DNA of 64,000 nt from Pseudomonas sp. Q2-TVG4-2 (lineage in GTDB: Bacteria; Pseudomonadota; Gammaproteobacteria; Pseudomonadales; Pseudomonadaceae). The stretch is taken from NCBI RefSeq assembly GCF_013620795.1, contig NZ_LGLW01000003.1, positions 186,001-250,000 on the forward strand. The letters run 5' to 3'. Of this stretch, positions 36,165 to 45,861 are shown piece after piece; the first letter of the stretch is position 1, and every line of letters begins with the position of its first letter. The position numbers and the translations under genes are program-made. The notes under the pieces were generated by a model. That model was not told the origin of the DNA, searched no databases, and worked only from the letters and a program-made list of their open reading frames with translations.

Positions 36165-37733
36165 ATGCGCCCTGCCTTCCGCCTTCACCCCAAGGCCTGT
36201 CTGTTGCACGCAGCAGCCTTGCTGGGACTGCTGCTTTTTCATGGCTGGATGGGACTGCCGTTCTATCTGACTGCGATCTCTATTCTGCTACTTGGCCTGT
36301 GGCCTTGGTTTGGACCTTGGCGCACCGAGGCGAAGGTCCCGGCTGCAGCCGACACCGATGCCTTGAGCTCCGCTGCCCTGAGCAAGAGTCTATCGCGTCA
36401 TACCTGCCACAACGCCCTGTCGGCGGCACAGGTTTCGTTCAGTGCTGAGCAACTGGCGGCGCGCCTGCAATCGCAGCTGGCGGCGATCAGCGAGATTGCC
36501 CAGGGTGCAGAGGCCATGACCACGACCGAGCAGGACAGCGCCACCCGTGCGCGCCAGACGCTCGAAGCGGCCGAAGCGGTGCGGCGCAGCAGCGATAGCG
36601 GGCGGGCAGAATTGCAGCATGCCATCGAGCGAATGCAACAACTCAGCGCGCAGACCGAAGCGAGTCGTGAGCTGCTGGACGGGCTTTCGGCGCGTACCGA
36701 AGAGATACGGCAGATCACCGATGTGATCCAGTCCATCGCTAGCCAGACCAACCTGCTTGCGCTCAATGCCGCGATCGAGGCCGCCCGTGCCGGGGAGGCC
36801 GGTCGCGGATTTGCCGTGGTGGCTGACGAGGTGCGCAACCTTGCCGGACGTACCAGCAGCGCCACCGAGGAAGTCGGTCGAATGGTCAGCGACATCCGCG
36901 AGCAGAGCGGGGCGGTGGTCAGCCATATACAGAAACAGGCCAGTGAGCTTGACCAGGCCGCGGCGCAGATTGCCGGGACCGGGACCCAGCTCAGCGGCAT
37001 CGCGGACCTGGCCGGAAATGTCGAAACCCAGGTGGCCGAAATTGCCTCCGGCACGGCCAGCAATCACGAACGGCTCGCGCAGCTGTTCGTGGCGCTGGAG
37101 CAACTGCGCGGCGATGCGCTGGAGAGCGGAACCCAGACCCGCCAGCTGGAGCAGGCTGCCGAGACACTCGTCGGCCAGGCGGAAACCGTCAGCGAGCAGC
37201 TCGCGGAGGTGCAGCTCGATGACTACCATCAGCGCATCTTTGACCTGGCCCGAGAGGGCGCGGCGGCCGTTGGTGCGCGCTTCGAGGCGGATCTGCAAGC
37301 CGGGCGGCTCACCGTCGATGATCTTTTCGATCGCAATTACCAGGCGCAGCCGGGGACCAATCCAATTCGTTACAGCACCCGCTTCGACCGCTACGCCGAT
37401 GAAGTCCTGCCGGCGATCCAGGAGCCGTTGCTCGCGCTTGACGGTGCGTTGATCTACGCCATTGCCACCACACCGGATGGCTACGTGCCAACCCACAACC
37501 GCGCCTTCAGCCAGCCCCCGGTGGGCGATCCGGAGATCGATAAGGTCAAGAGCCGCAGCAAGCGGCTATTCAATGACCGCACGGGTGGGCGCTGCGGCAG
37601 CCATGAACGCAAGGTCCTGTTGCAGACTTATAGCCGCGACACCGGCGAACTGATGCATGACCTTTCGGTGCCGATCATGGTGAATGGTCGTCATTGGGGC
37701 GGCCTGCGGCTGGGTTACCGCCCCGAGCCATAG
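36165..37733 (+). CDS. Methyl-accepting chemotaxis protein with C-terminal sensor-like domain
   Basis: The 522-residue protein has two closely spaced hydrophobic segments (about 12-27 and 32-50) with almost no periplasmic loop and no HAMP domain, then a coiled coil and the universal chemoreceptor tip ([21 protein letters not shown], read in two parts). The last 140 residues form a separate folded domain ([51 protein letters not shown]) resembling a Cache/PAS-type sensor placed after the signalling part. It therefore probably senses a cytoplasmic cue. ATG 36165 follows AAGAGG; an upstream start would add 29 residues without support. It stands alone. Confidence 0.88.
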   Translation: MRPAFRLHPKACLLHAAALLGLLLFHGWMGLPFYLTAISILLLGLWPWFGPWRTEAKVPAAADTDALSSAALSKSLSRHTCHNALSAAQVSFSAEQLAARLQSQLAAISEIAQGAEAMTTTEQDSATRARQTLEAAEAVRRSSDSGRAELQHAIERMQQLSAQTEASRELLDGLSARTEEIRQITDVIQSIASQTNLLALNAAIEAARAGEAGRGFAVVADEVRNLAGRTSSATEEVGRMVSDIREQSGAVVSHIQKQASELDQAAAQIAGTGTQLSGIADLAGNVETQVAEIASGTASNHERLAQLFVALEQLRGDALESGTQTRQLEQAAETLVGQAETVSEQLAEVQLDDYHQRIFDLAREGAAAVGARFEADLQAGRLTVDDLFDRNYQAQPGTNPIRYSTRFDRYADEVLPAIQEPLLALDGALIYAIATTPDGYVPTHNRAFSQPPVGDPEIDKVKSRSKRLFNDRTGGRCGSHERKVLLQTYSRDTGELMHDLSVPIMVNGRHWGGLRLGYRPEP

Positions 37734-37853
37734 CGGGCAAGCGGCGCGTTGGCACAAGAGCCGTAGCCTTTGGCACACGAACATCGCTCGTCGCCGCCCT
37801 GCATGCCGGCAAGCTGGCTAAGCTTGCTGCACAAAGCCATCCGGAGCTCGCCC

Positions 37854-38378
37854 ATGAAAACCTTGACTGATCATTTGGCGCAGTACGCGGCCTATCACCG
37901 TGACCCTCGCAACCTATTGAGCCATTTCATCGGCATTCCGATGATAGTGCTGGCGGTTGCTGTGCTGCTGTCACGTCCAGGGGTGGAGGCGTTCGGGCTA
38001 CGGCTGAGTCCGGTCGCGCCGGTTGCGTTGGCAGCGACCCTGTTCTATCTGCGATTGGATCTTCGCTTTGCCGTGCTCATGGCGGCGGTACTGCTGCTCT
38101 GCGTGTGGATCGGCGCAGGATTGGCGCAGCAGTCGACCACGGTCTGGCTAAGTGCCGGCGCCGGTCTGTTCGTTGTGGGTTGGATCATCCAGTTCGTTGG
38201 GCACTACTTCGAAGGGCGTAAGCCGGCGTTCGTCGATGACCTGACCGGGCTGATCATCGGGCCGCTATTCGTCGCGGCCGAGCTGGGGTTCCTGCTTGGT
38301 TTGCGTGAGCCGCTGCGTCAGGCCATCGAGGCGCGGGTTGGACCGGTACGGCTGCACCAGCGCCCGATCGATGCCTGA
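37854..38378 (+). CDS. Mpo1-like (DUF962) membrane protein
   Basis: The 174-residue protein is of the Mpo1/YGL010w type. It starts MKTLTDHLAQYAAYHRDPRN, then LLSHFIGIPMIVLAVAVLL, about four membrane helices, and QFVGHYFEGRKPAFVDD. In yeast Mpo1 is an Fe(II) dioxygenase that alpha-oxidises 2-hydroxy fatty acids; the histidines of YHRDPRN, SHFIG and GHYFEGR are the likely metal ligands. A bacterial role in fatty-acid alpha-oxidation is possible but inferred. ATG 37854 follows CGGAG; the 28 residues upstream are not conserved-looking. Confidence 0.8.
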   Translation: MKTLTDHLAQYAAYHRDPRNLLSHFIGIPMIVLAVAVLLSRPGVEAFGLRLSPVAPVALAATLFYLRLDLRFAVLMAAVLLLCVWIGAGLAQQSTTVWLSAGAGLFVVGWIIQFVGHYFEGRKPAFVDDLTGLIIGPLFVAAELGFLLGLREPLRQAIEARVGPVRLHQRPIDA

Positions 38379-38389
38379 CTGCAGGGCTT

Positions 38390-39139
38390 TCAGTTGGTAG
38401 CGAGTGCCATCCACTGATCGCTGAGGCTGCGGGCATGGCGGTCGACCATGATCGGCGCAAACGCTCGGCCCGAGGCGGTATTGAAACTGTTGTTGCCGCT
38501 ATTCATGTCTTCCAGGGCCACCTTGAGAAAGTCCCAGCGGGTTTTCAGCTTGGCGATAGCAGGGTCCGATTGGCTGTCGAGCGCGGCGAGCTGCTCGTCG
38601 ATAGAGGGCACCAGGCGCCGCTCATCCTGGCCGAGGTAGGTATCCGGTTGTTCTCGAGCAGTCTCAAAGGAGCCGACATAGGCGCGGCTCAGATATTGAA
38701 CGGTCAGGTACTCCACCTTGGCCGGCAGTTCGGCGCGGAAATCGGCACCCTGCTGGCTGCGTACCTCGGTCAGAAAGTCGCGTAGCGCCTTGCTCATCTG
38801 CAGCGGCCAGCCCCAGGGCATATCGTCTTCTTCGTAGCCGAAGCCTGCGCCCTCGCGCAGCGTAGCCTGCAGCGCCTGGTGCAGCTCGCGCAGCTCGTTG
38901 CTGCTGCCAGGAAAGCTGGCAACGGTATCGGCCAGCGCCTTGAGATCGTTTTCCATGCGCGCCAGATGCGCTTTCTGAAATCCCTCGCCGCGATAGAGCA
39001 GCAGGCTGCTAGTGGCGCGGTTGGCATGTATCTGCATGCCCTCCAGTGCGGTAAACGTCTGAGCCTTGGCGGAATTGAGCAGCCCTGGAAGCCAGCTCGC
39101 CAGCAAAACGGCCATCCATATCCATTTGCGATGATGCAT
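38390..39139 (-). CDS. Periplasmic hypothetical protein
   Basis: The 249-residue protein has a clear signal peptide (WIWMAVLLASWLPGLLNSAKAQ) and then a mainly helical soluble part containing ATSSLLLYRGEGFQKAHLARMENDLKALADTVASF and DERRLVPSIDEQLAALDSQ. No family is recognised. The ATG at 39139 is preceded by AGGAGCGCGAG. It is convergent with the Mpo1-like gene and stands apart from the phospholipase D gene by 173 bases, so it appears to be a single-gene unit. Confidence 0.7.
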   Translation of the reverse strand: MHHRKWIWMAVLLASWLPGLLNSAKAQTFTALEGMQIHANRATSSLLLYRGEGFQKAHLARMENDLKALADTVASFPGSSNELRELHQALQATLREGAGFGYEEDDMPWGWPLQMSKALRDFLTEVRSQQGADFRAELPAKVEYLTVQYLSRAYVGSFETAREQPDTYLGQDERRLVPSIDEQLAALDSQSDPAIAKLKTRWDFLKVALEDMNSGNNSFNTASGRAFAPIMVDRHARSLSDQWMALATN

Positions 39140-39312
39140 CTCGCGCTCCTTTTTATTTTTATAGAAGCAAGTGCCGTATTGGCATTGGCATTGGCAGCCT
39201 AGCCAGCCGATGGCACCTTGGTATCACACGAAGGGGTGAAATCAAGCGGAACGGCAATTTGACAGGCTATGTTGGCCGGATCGCCATGCACCTCAACATT
39301 TCGTAGGCCCGC

Positions 39313-40863
39313 TTAGAGCATCCGTTCCAGTCCGATCATCTGACTGAACCAGGCGTTGAAGCGCCGCCAGGCGCCGCCGGGTTCATCCAGCAGCACCTTG
39401 CGGCGACCATTGTCTTCGGCGATCCAGATCAGCTGCTCGTGGCCGTCGAGTTTCACCAGGCGGACTTCGTAGCTGACCGTCGGCGAGGTACCTTCGAGCG
39501 TTAGTCGCTGCACCTCGCTGGCCAGCTCGGCGCTCTCGATCAGGATGCCGACCTCTGTGTTCCAGAGAATCGATCGTGGGTCGAAATTCAACGAGCCGAG
39601 AAACACATCCTGCCGGTCAAATATTACCGCCTTGCTGTGTAGGCTCGATTCCGATTCGCCGCCCAGGTTGTAGGACGCCTCCTGGTCGGGCTGTCGACGC
39701 AATTCGAACAACCGCACGCCAGCCTCAAGGAGCGGTCGGCGATAGGGTGCATATCCGCCGTGAACGAGGGGTACATCGGTGGCTTCCAGCGAATTGGTCA
39801 GAACCCGAATGGCCACGCCGTTTTCGGCATGGCCGGCGAGGTAGTCGACACCCTCTTGGGTGGGAACGAAATAGGCCGAAATCAAGGTCATTTCGCGCGT
39901 CACCGCATCCATGCTCGGCTGTAGCCGAGTGGTCAGCAGTAGACGCTCGTCGGGAATGCCGCTGGCGTTGATTTTTTCCGGGTGATCCCACATGGCCTCA
40001 CCCGGCGCCCAGATCAGGTCGTCCAGCCACGTCTTCAGCGGTGGTTCGTCCAGTTCCGCCATCAGGCGCTCATACCGCTGCGGATTTCCTTGCTGCTCGG
40101 ATTGCAAATACTGAGTGATCTGTCGGCGTGCCTCGTCCAGCTCCTCGATGCGAGGAGGGCGCCGCAGGAAATGCTGGATGGGGACGCTAAGGGGATGGTT
40201 CCAGTACTGATCGAAGCTGGTTGCCAGCTGCCGGGCAACCGGCCCTGCGCCGAGCAGGTCGATGTCCGTGAAGTTGAGGCCCTTGTCGGCGTCGAAATAT
40301 TCGTCACCCAGATTGCGACCGCCAACGATGGCCAGGCTGCTGTCGGACAACATCAGCTTGTTGTGCATGCGTCGGTGTTGCTGGGAGAGATGCAGCAGCC
40401 GGCCCAGCGTACGGGTGACGATGTTGCTGCGGCCGACATGCAGCGGATTGAAGATGCGAATGAGGATGTTCGGATGGGCTGCCAGGATTGCGGTCTGGTA
40501 ATCGCTGCCACTGCTGCCGATGTCATCGAGCAGCAGCCGGACCCTGACACCACGATCCGCAGCCTTGATCAGCTCGTCGATCAGCGCTCGCGTACTCAAG
40601 CCGTCGTGGACGATGTAGTACTGAACATCAAGGCTCGTTTCGGCGGCCCGGATCATCTGGATCCGCGCCGCGAACGCTTCAGCGCTGGCCGGCAACAGAC
40701 GGAAACCCGAGTGGCCGGCCGACTGGTCGACGGCCAGCGAATCGACATGCCGAGCCAGTTCCGAATCCTGGTTCGGCAGGACATGCGACGAGGGCGGGGA
40801 AACCACGTGCCCGGCGCAGCCAGCCAGCAACAGCAGCGCCAGGAACATCAGAGATATGCGCAA
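39313..40863 (-). CDS. Phospholipase D-family lipoprotein
   Basis: The 516-residue protein has two HKD motifs of the phospholipase D/cardiolipin synthase superfamily: HNKLMLSDSSLAIVGGRN in the first half and LHSKAVIFDRQDVFLGS in the second. The N-terminus is a lipoprotein signal (LMFLALLLLAGC, Cys16), so the enzyme is on the periplasmic side of a membrane. Start is read as TTG 40863 because GGAG lies seven bases upstream; an ATG at 40848 is in-frame but has no ribosome site. It probably acts on phospholipids; unlike ClsA it has no membrane helices beyond the signal. It lies downstream of the FAD oxidase on the same strand. Confidence 0.88.
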   Translation of the reverse strand: MRISLMFLALLLLAGCAGHVVSPPSSHVLPNQDSELARHVDSLAVDQSAGHSGFRLLPASAEAFAARIQMIRAAETSLDVQYYIVHDGLSTRALIDELIKAADRGVRVRLLLDDIGSSGSDYQTAILAAHPNILIRIFNPLHVGRSNIVTRTLGRLLHLSQQHRRMHNKLMLSDSSLAIVGGRNLGDEYFDADKGLNFTDIDLLGAGPVARQLATSFDQYWNHPLSVPIQHFLRRPPRIEELDEARRQITQYLQSEQQGNPQRYERLMAELDEPPLKTWLDDLIWAPGEAMWDHPEKINASGIPDERLLLTTRLQPSMDAVTREMTLISAYFVPTQEGVDYLAGHAENGVAIRVLTNSLEATDVPLVHGGYAPYRRPLLEAGVRLFELRRQPDQEASYNLGGESESSLHSKAVIFDRQDVFLGSLNFDPRSILWNTEVGILIESAELASEVQRLTLEGTSPTVSYEVRLVKLDGHEQLIWIAEDNGRRKVLLDEPGGAWRRFNAWFSQMIGLERML

Positions 40864-40925
40864 GGGTCTGCTCCGTTTCGTTGTTATCGATCCTTGGCAA
40901 TTGGACGCCAGCGCAACGGCGAAAT

Positions 40926-42236
40926 TCAGAACTGGTCCTTGAGCCGGTACCAGAGCATGCCCAGCGCCAGCAGCGGCGAGCGCAGCCGCTGACCGCCGGG
41001 GAAAGTCGGATGCGGCACGCGAGCAAACAGGTCGAAGCGCCCCTGAGCCTGGCCGCTGATGGCCTCGGCGAGCAGCCGGCCGGCCAGATGGGTGGCGTTC
41101 AGCCCGTGGCCGGAGTAGGCCTGGGCATAGTAGACGTTGGGGTGATCGGTGAGCCGGCCGATCTGCGGCAGCCGGTTCGCACCGATGCCGATCATGCCGC
41201 CCCATTGGTAGTCGACGCTGGTGCCCTGCAGCTGTGAAAACACCTTGAGCATTTTTGGTTGCATGTAGGCGGCGATGTCCTTCGGGTCGCGGCCGGAGTA
41301 GTGGCAGGCGCCGCCGAACAACAGGCGGCGGTCGGCGGAAAGACGGAAGTAATCCAGCGCTACCCGCTGATCGCAGACCGCCATATTCTGCGGAAGCAGC
41401 TCGTGGGCAAGCGTCTCGGGCAACGGCTCTGTGGCGATGATGTAGCTGCCCGCTGGCAGCACCTTGCCCGCGAGGGCCGGTTGCAGTCTCGATAGGTACG
41501 CGTTGCAGGCGAGCACCAAGTGCTTCGCGCGAACGCTACCCTCTGCCGTATGTACACGCACCTGCGGGCCGTAATCTATCCGTTCGACTGCTGCGCCTTC
41601 GAACAGACGCACGCTCAGCGACTGCGCCGCAGCGGCCTCACCCAGAGCCAGATTGAGCGGATGCAGATGGCCCGAGCCCATGTCCACCAGCCCGCCGAGG
41701 TAGCAATCGGAGCCGATCACCTCGTGCATGTCGCTCCGGGGAACCAGGCGCAGCGGATGGGGATAGCCGAGGCGTTTGAGGTCGGCATGCTCCGCCTCGA
41801 AACCGTCAACGTGCCGTTGCTTGGTCGCCAGGTCGCAATAGCCCCAGGTCAGGTCGCAGTCGATGGCGTAGCGCTCGATGCGTTGTCGGACGATATCGAC
41901 AGCTTCGAAGCCCATGCGCTTGAGCGCGTCCACGCCCTCGGCGCCAAGCACCGGCTGGAACTGTTCGACATCATGGCCGACGCCGCGAATCAGCTGGCCA
42001 CCGTTGCGCCCGCTGGCGCCCCAGCCGATCCGATGCGCTTCCAGTAGCGCTACTGAAAAGCCGCGTTCGGCCAGTTCGATGGCCGTGTTAAGCCCGCTGA
42101 AGCCGCCACCAACGACGCAGACATCCGCTTCCTGCTCACCCCGCAGCGCGGCGAAGTTGAGCGCGCGATTGGTGCTGGCGGCATAGTAGGAGGGGGCGTG
42201 ATCTTGGGCGTGGACGGCGGTTTGCCGGGTCATCAT
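40926..42236 (-). CDS. pauB: FAD-dependent amine oxidase, PuuB/PauB-like (gamma-glutamylputrescine oxidase)
   Basis: The 436-residue protein is a DAO-type flavoenzyme with dinucleotide motif ADVCVVGGGFSGLNTAIELAERG and the PuuB-like N-terminus SYYAASTNRALNFAALRG. PuuB/PauB enzymes oxidise gamma-glutamylated polyamines such as gamma-glutamylputrescine. Its place beside lrp-dadA and near a PauR-like regulator matches a pauB paralogue of P. aeruginosa, so the polyamine role is well supported by context. Which of the several PauB paralogues it equals, and its preferred polyamine, were not determined. It is on the same strand as the Lrp gene, about 90 bases downstream. Confidence 0.85.
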   Translation of the reverse strand: MMTRQTAVHAQDHAPSYYAASTNRALNFAALRGEQEADVCVVGGGFSGLNTAIELAERGFSVALLEAHRIGWGASGRNGGQLIRGVGHDVEQFQPVLGAEGVDALKRMGFEAVDIVRQRIERYAIDCDLTWGYCDLATKQRHVDGFEAEHADLKRLGYPHPLRLVPRSDMHEVIGSDCYLGGLVDMGSGHLHPLNLALGEAAAAQSLSVRLFEGAAVERIDYGPQVRVHTAEGSVRAKHLVLACNAYLSRLQPALAGKVLPAGSYIIATEPLPETLAHELLPQNMAVCDQRVALDYFRLSADRRLLFGGACHYSGRDPKDIAAYMQPKMLKVFSQLQGTSVDYQWGGMIGIGANRLPQIGRLTDHPNVYYAQAYSGHGLNATHLAGRLLAEAISGQAQGRFDLFARVPHPTFPGGQRLRSPLLALGMLWYRLKDQF

Positions 42237-42327
42237 GGTCGAGCCTTGGACTGTGTGCCTGTCTCGAAGGGTAGACCGGACCGGGTCTGCGGAGCAAAAG
42301 CCGTCGGCCGAACGCGCTGCACAAAGA

Positions 42328-42816
42328 TCAGTCCGGTACCGGCAGCTCGAGGGATTCCTTCACCTCTTCCATGACGATATAGCTCTTCGATTCGCGGACA
42401 TGCGGCAGCTTGAGCAGAATGTCGCCCAGAAGTTTTCGATACGAAGCCATCTCCGAGATGCGCGCCTTGATCAGGTAGTCGAAGTCGCCTGATACCAAGT
42501 GGCATTCCAGCACGTGCGGCAGCTTGAGTACGGCACGGCGGAATTCCTCGAAGATATCGCCGGATTTGTAGGCCAGGCTGATCTCGACAAACACCAGCAA
42601 CCCGCCCTTGAGATGCTGGGGATTCAGCCGAGCGGTATAGCCCATGATGATGCCCTCGCGCTCCAGCCGGCGGACGCGCTCGGTGCAGGGCGTGGTGGAC
42701 AGGCCGATACGCTCGCCCAGCTCGGTGAATGGCATGCGCCCTTCCGTTTGAAGCAGACGAAGGATCTGGCGGTCGATTTTATCCAACTCGCGGCGGGTCT
42801 GATGCTTGGTTCGCAT
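42328..42816 (-). CDS. dadR: Lrp/AsnC-family regulator (DadR/Lrp)
   Basis: The 162-residue protein is a typical leucine-responsive regulator: DNA-binding part LDKIDRQILRLLQTEGRMPFTELGERIGLSTTPCTERVRRLEREGII and a C-terminal RAM ligand domain (VLECHLVSGDFDYLIKARI). Divergent from dadA, it corresponds to the Lrp/DadR that activates D-amino acid dehydrogenase in response to alanine. ATG 42816 follows AGGAGG; an extension to 42864 is not favoured. Confidence 0.93.
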   Translation of the reverse strand: MRTKHQTRRELDKIDRQILRLLQTEGRMPFTELGERIGLSTTPCTERVRRLEREGIIMGYTARLNPQHLKGGLLVFVEISLAYKSGDIFEEFRRAVLKLPHVLECHLVSGDFDYLIKARISEMASYRKLLGDILLKLPHVRESKSYIVMEEVKESLELPVPD

Positions 42817-42964
42817 AGGCGTATCGCCTCCTGAAAAGCGGTTTATGGCGTGAATAAATCGCAAAGATCGCGCGTTATATGGTGAAATCCACTAGCAAGC
42901 GCTTTTTATACTCCGCCTTAATAGTGATTCGCAAAGTCCGGCCATGGCCGGATGGGAGGCGGAA
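42817..42964. promoter_or_regulatory. dadR-dadA divergent control region
   Basis: The AT-rich gap carries two copies of TCGCAAAG (about 42859 and 42930), a TATACT -10-like element at 42907-42912 with a weak GTGAAA-type -35, and a 14-base perfect palindrome CCGGCCATGGCCGG at 42938-42951 just before the dadA ribosome site. The repeated TCGCAAAG is a candidate for Lrp binding; the palindrome may form a hairpin in the dadA leader. Confidence 0.45.
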
Positions 42965-44263
42965 ATGCGTGTTCTGGTGATGGGTAGCGGCGTGATCGGC
43001 ACAACCAGTGCCTATTATTTGGCTCGCGCTGGGTTCGACGTGGTGGTGGTCGACCGCCAACCCGCCGTCGCGATGGAGACCAGCTTCGCCAACGCCGGTC
43101 AGGTCTCGCCCGGCTATGCTTCGCCCTGGGCCGCACCCGGTGTGCCGCTGAAGGCAATGAAATGGCTGATGCAGCGCCACGCACCGCTGGCCATCAAGCT
43201 CACCGGCGATATGCAGCAATACCTGTGGATGGCGCAAATGCTGCGCAACTGCACGGCGGCGCGCTACGCGGTGAACAAGGAGCGCATGGTGCGGTTGTCC
43301 GAGTACAGCCGTGATTGTCTCGATGAACTACGCGCCGAGACTGGTATTGATTACGAGGGCCGGCAATGCGGCACCACACAGCTGTTTCGCACCCAGGCCC
43401 AACTGGATTACGCGGCCAAGGACATCGCCGTGCTGAAGGCCTCCGGCGTGCCTTACGAACTGCTCGACCGTGCCGGCATCGCCCGGGTCGAACCGGCGCT
43501 GGCACGCGTAGCGGATAAGCTCAGCGGGGCTCTGCGCCTGCCCAACGATCAGACCGGCGACTGCCTCATGTTCACCACCAGACTGGCCGAGATGGCCCGT
43601 GGACTCGGCGTGGAGTTTCGCTTTAACCAGGATATCCAGCGGCTGGAGTTTTCCGGCGATCGTCTCGATGGTGTCTGGATCGATGGCACGCTGGAGAAGG
43701 CCGATCGCTACGTGCTGGCGCTGGGCAGCTACAGCCCGCAGATGCTCAAGCCGCTGGGTATTCGCGCGCCGGTCTATCCGCTAAAGGGCTACTCGCTCAC
43801 GGTGCCGATCAGCGATCCGTCCATGGCGCCGGTTTCGACGGTGCTGGATGAGGCCTACAAGGTTGCCATCACTCGCTTCGATCAGCGCATTCGGGTCGGT
43901 GGCATGGCCGAGATCGCCGGCCATGACCTGGCGCTGAATCCGCGGCGGCGCGAAACGCTGGAGATGGTGGTTGGCGATCTTTTCCCACTGGGAGGCGATC
44001 CGAGCAGTGCGCAACTCTGGACAGGATTGCGCCCAGCCACGCCGGATGGCACGCCGATCATCGGTGCGACCGCCTATCGCAATCTCTATCTCAATACCGG
44101 CCACGGTACCCTTGGCTGGACCATGGCGTGCGGCTCTGGTCGCCTGTTGGCCGATCTCTTGGCCAGCAAGCGAACCCAAATCAGTACGGATGGCCTGGAT
44201 ATATCCCGTTACGGCACGACCAAGGAGCCCCGCAAGCATGCCCATACAGCGCCTGCACACTAA
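42965..44263 (+). CDS. dadA: D-amino acid dehydrogenase small subunit
   Basis: The 432-residue protein is the FAD-dependent D-amino acid dehydrogenase, oxidising D-alanine and other D-amino acids to keto acids and feeding electrons to the respiratory chain. It starts [23 protein letters not shown] with the FAD dinucleotide motif, then [17 protein letters not shown], and ends with [25 protein letters not shown] 42965 has GGGAGG upstream and gives the standard length. The Rid gene follows with a 26-base overlap, a layout typical of dad operons, but dadX is missing after it. Confidence 0.96.
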   Translation: MRVLVMGSGVIGTTSAYYLARAGFDVVVVDRQPAVAMETSFANAGQVSPGYASPWAAPGVPLKAMKWLMQRHAPLAIKLTGDMQQYLWMAQMLRNCTAARYAVNKERMVRLSEYSRDCLDELRAETGIDYEGRQCGTTQLFRTQAQLDYAAKDIAVLKASGVPYELLDRAGIARVEPALARVADKLSGALRLPNDQTGDCLMFTTRLAEMARGLGVEFRFNQDIQRLEFSGDRLDGVWIDGTLEKADRYVLALGSYSPQMLKPLGIRAPVYPLKGYSLTVPISDPSMAPVSTVLDEAYKVAITRFDQRIRVGGMAEIAGHDLALNPRRRETLEMVVGDLFPLGGDPSSAQLWTGLRPATPDGTPIIGATAYRNLYLNTGHGTLGWTMACGSGRLLADLLASKRTQISTDGLDISRYGTTKEPRKHAHTAPAH

Positions 44264-44594
44264 TTCACGCATGAGTCAGATCGTCATTCACCGTGGCACG
44301 GTTTACCTGGCCGGCCAGGTAGGTGAAGACATGAGTGCCGGCATCGAGCAACAGACCCGCGAAACCCTCGATAATATCGAGCGGCTGCTGCGTCAGGCCG
44401 GCACCGATAAGCAGCACATTCTTTCGGTGACTATTTACCTCAAGAACATCGACGCCGATTTCGCCGGCATGAACGCCGTCTGGGACACCTGGCTGCCCGA
44501 CGGGGTCGCGCCGGCACGTGCTACCGTCGAAGCCAAGCTGTGTGAGCCCGAAATCTTGGTCGAGCTCTCGGTGGTCGCTGCGCTACCGGATTGA
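44238..44594 (+). CDS. RidA-family protein of the dad cluster
   Basis: The 118-residue protein is a Rid/YjgF member ([65 protein letters not shown] with the conserved arginine). It probably hydrolyses imines formed by DadA. The ATG at 44238 overlaps dadA by 26 bases and has AAGGAG about ten bases upstream, inside the dadA end. A later ATG at 44271 is possible. It differs clearly from the RidA at 17.9 kb, so it belongs to a divergent Rid subfamily. Confidence 0.88.
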   Translation: MPIQRLHTNSRMSQIVIHRGTVYLAGQVGEDMSAGIEQQTRETLDNIERLLRQAGTDKQHILSVTIYLKNIDADFAGMNAVWDTWLPDGVAPARATVEAKLCEPEILVELSVVAALPD

Positions 44595-44705
44595 CGGACC
44601 CGAGCTGCGACTATCAGGTCATTTCATTCTGGCGTGTTGAAAATACTGAACGCCCTCGCCATCATAGCGACCTCTATTTGTTGCGCTTGATTGGGGGCTC
44701 CCGTA

Positions 44706-45254
44706 TTGGACGTCGGTGTTCGACTGCAAACCATCCGTAAACTCAAGGGTTTATCCCAGCGCGAGCTCGCCAAGCGTGCAGGCGTCACCAACAGCACCAT
44801 CTCGATGATCGAGAAGAACAGCGTCAGTCCCTCGATCAGCTCGCTGAAAAAGGTGCTGAGCGGCATTCCGATGTCGCTGGTCGAATTTTTTTCGCCCGAT
44901 TTCGAACAGGACAGCGATACCCAGGTGGTCTATAAAGCAGGCGAGCTGATCGATATTTCCGACGGTGCGGTGAGCATGAAGCTCATCGGCAAGGCGCATC
45001 CGGGGCGGGCCATCGCATTTCTGGCGGAAACCTATCCGCCCGGCTCCGATACCGGCACCGACATGCTGGCGCACCAGGGCGAAGAGGCCGGCATGCTGAT
45101 CGAGGGGCGCCTGGAGCTGACGGTGAATGGCCAGACCTTTGTGCTCGAAACTGGCGACAGTTATTACTTCGAGAGCAGCAAGCCGCATCGTTTCCGCAAC
45201 CCCTACGACGCGCCGGCCAGGCTGATCAGCGCGACGACCCCAGCGAATTTCTGA
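44706..45254 (+). CDS. pauR: XRE-cupin regulator, PauR-like
   Basis: The 182-residue protein joins an N-terminal helix-turn-helix (RLQTIRKLKGLSQRELAKRAGVTNSTISMIEKNSVSPS) to a C-terminal cupin (MLAHQGEEAGMLIEGRLELTV, DSYYFESSKPHRFRNP). This is the PuuR/PauR architecture of repressors of polyamine catabolism. Context with a pauB-like oxidase fits. I read the start as TTG 44706 behind GGGGG; an in-frame TTG at 44691 would add five residues. The ligand would be putrescine or cadaverine by analogy. Confidence 0.85.
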   Translation: MDVGVRLQTIRKLKGLSQRELAKRAGVTNSTISMIEKNSVSPSISSLKKVLSGIPMSLVEFFSPDFEQDSDTQVVYKAGELIDISDGAVSMKLIGKAHPGRAIAFLAETYPPGSDTGTDMLAHQGEEAGMLIEGRLELTVNGQTFVLETGDSYYFESSKPHRFRNPYDAPARLISATTPANF

Positions 45255-45357
45255 TCCAGATTAACGGTCCCAGGCTCAGGCCGGACTTGCGGTGCGACAC
45301 AGCGTCGCTGGAGATGCCTGCGCAACATGGGTTGTTTCGGCAAGCATGGCTTGCCGC

Positions 45358-45363
45358 TATACT
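45358..45363 (+). promoter_or_regulatory. Possible -10 element of the cytochrome c5 gene
   Basis: TATACT lies 57 bases upstream of the cytochrome start. A TTTCGG about 17 bases before it is a weak -35. This is the best promoter candidate in the gap. Confidence 0.35.
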
Positions 45364-45419
45364 AGCCGCCGCTCGCGTAACCGTGGCCGCGGGCGTGTCT
45401 AGCCACATGAGGGTGTAAG

Positions 45420-45842
45420 GTGAACCTGATTAAGAAGATCCTGGTAGCACAGACTGCCGTAGTGGCCCTGTGGGCAGTGAGCGCTCAGGCTGCGACCAAT
45501 GACGACATCGCCGAGCGACTCAAGCCGGTGGGCGAAGTATGTATTCAAGGCGAGGAGTGCGCAGCTGCTGGCGCTGCGACTGCTGCCGCTGGCGGCGCTG
45601 CCCGCAGCGGTGAAGACGTGGTCGGCAAATTCTGCACGGCCTGCCACGGCTCCGGCTTGCTGAATTCGCCGAAAGTGGGCGATACAGCCGCCTGGCAAGC
45701 ACGCGCTGACAAGCAAGGTGGTCTCGATGGCTTGCTGGCCACCGCGATCAGCGGTATCAACGCCATGCCGCCGAAGGGCACCTGTGCCGATTGCTCGGAC
45801 GACGAGCTGATGGCTGCCATCAAGCATATGTCCGGCCTCTAA
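45420..45842 (+). CDS. cycB: Cytochrome c5
   Basis: The 140-residue protein is a periplasmic class I c-type cytochrome of the c5 group. It has a signal peptide (VAQTAVVALWAVSAQA, cleavage near 24), an alanine-rich linker (about 48-62), the heme site CTACH at 72-76 and a methionine ligand region (INAMPPKGTCADCSDDEL) where two further cysteines mark the c5 family. It carries electrons to terminal oxidases or denitrification enzymes. Translation begins at GTG 45420 behind GAGGG. It has a clear terminator. Its place between pauR-like and xpt is as in P. aeruginosa, apart from the cupin gene. Confidence 0.93.
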   Translation: MNLIKKILVAQTAVVALWAVSAQAATNDDIAERLKPVGEVCIQGEECAAAGAATAAAGGAARSGEDVVGKFCTACHGSGLLNSPKVGDTAAWQARADKQGGLDGLLATAISGINAMPPKGTCADCSDDELMAAIKHMSGL

Positions 45843-45861
45843 GCGCCAGCCGGTCCAACAT

